From Wuchereria bancrofti (Eukaryota; Nematoda; Chromadorea; Rhabditida; Onchocercidae): a stretch of 64,000 bases of DNA. The stretch covers positions 7,316,303 through 7,380,302 of the forward strand of contig SSBO01000009.1 of assembly GCA_005281725.1 (NCBI GenBank). Direction: 5' to 3'. The translations under genes and the position numbers were made by a program. Of this stretch, positions 63,890 through 64,000 are shown piece by piece. The notes under the pieces were generated by a model that was not told the DNA's origin, made no database searches, and saw only the letters and a list, made by a program, of their open reading frames with translations. Position 1 is the stretch's first letter. Every line of letters begins with the position of its first letter.

Positions 63890-64000
63890 CTGAAAAAACT
63901 TTTGGTGAGTCAAACGAATTTAAGTTCTAAGGTTAAAGTTGTTGAAATAATTTCCCTTTGCAAATGGATAGATCATATCATCTACGCATGCGAAGGACGG
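63890..64000. other. window end, probable intron and exon edge of the ankyrin gene
   Basis: On the minus strand a donor-like GTAGAT begins at about 63985, so the last 15 bases may be the end of another upstream exon. This is too short to judge. Confidence 0.3.

Noticed and set aside
1..64000. CRISPR arrays, rRNA, SL1/5S repeats, intact transposons
   Set aside because: No regularly spaced repeats, no SL1 sequence, and no transposase or reverse-transcriptase motif in any frame I examined.

Overview
The window looks like nuclear DNA of a filarial nematode. It is AT-rich, and its genes are cut into many short exons separated by short AT-rich introns that end in TTTCAG or TTTTAG. The products match nematode/metazoan families, and one intron carries a piece of an alpha-proteobacterial (Wolbachia-type) gene, which is typical of Onchocercidae. 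I could not run searches. All names come from reading translated exons; reading phases were checked by requiring every exon chain to sum to a multiple of three.

Layout. 1-10241 is gene-poor upstream DNA. 10242-26365 (+) is a complete conventional beta-spectrin gene (unc-70 type; 38 exons, about 2309 aa). 26366-38814 is about 12.4 kb in which I see no gene. 38815-45905 (+) is a RhoGAP protein of the ARHGAP11A/RGA-3 type (21 exons, about 1150 aa), followed by two coding-like exons of unclear parentage (46388-46816). 47759-48754 (-) is the 3' part of a small gene for a probable membrane protein that I do not recognise. 49939-58240 (-) is a complete BMS1 ribosome-biogenesis GTPase gene (24 exons, about 1076 aa). 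59764-63889 (-) is most of an ankyrin-repeat gene whose C-terminal half I do not recognise; its 5' end probably lies beyond the window.

Most interesting points. (1) The 699-bp first intron of BMS1 contains, on the opposite strand, an 89-codon open fragment of a bacterial tRNA pseudouridine synthase (truA). It is joined to a second, frameshifted bacterial-looking segment with a 20-bp near-duplication at the junction, and it reads as a nuclear Wolbachia transfer. (2) Non-canonical GC-AG introns seem to be needed in unc-70 and BMS1 and are likely in the RhoGAP gene. (3) BMS1 exon 10 is flanked by 41-bp direct repeats (39/41 identical), one of which carries a decoy splice donor. (4) A miRNA-like hairpin lies near 7.4 kb.

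The genes are ordinary housekeeping, cytoskeletal and signalling genes and do not form a pathway. I see no CRISPR array, operon-like defence system, complete transposon, rRNA or tRNA.
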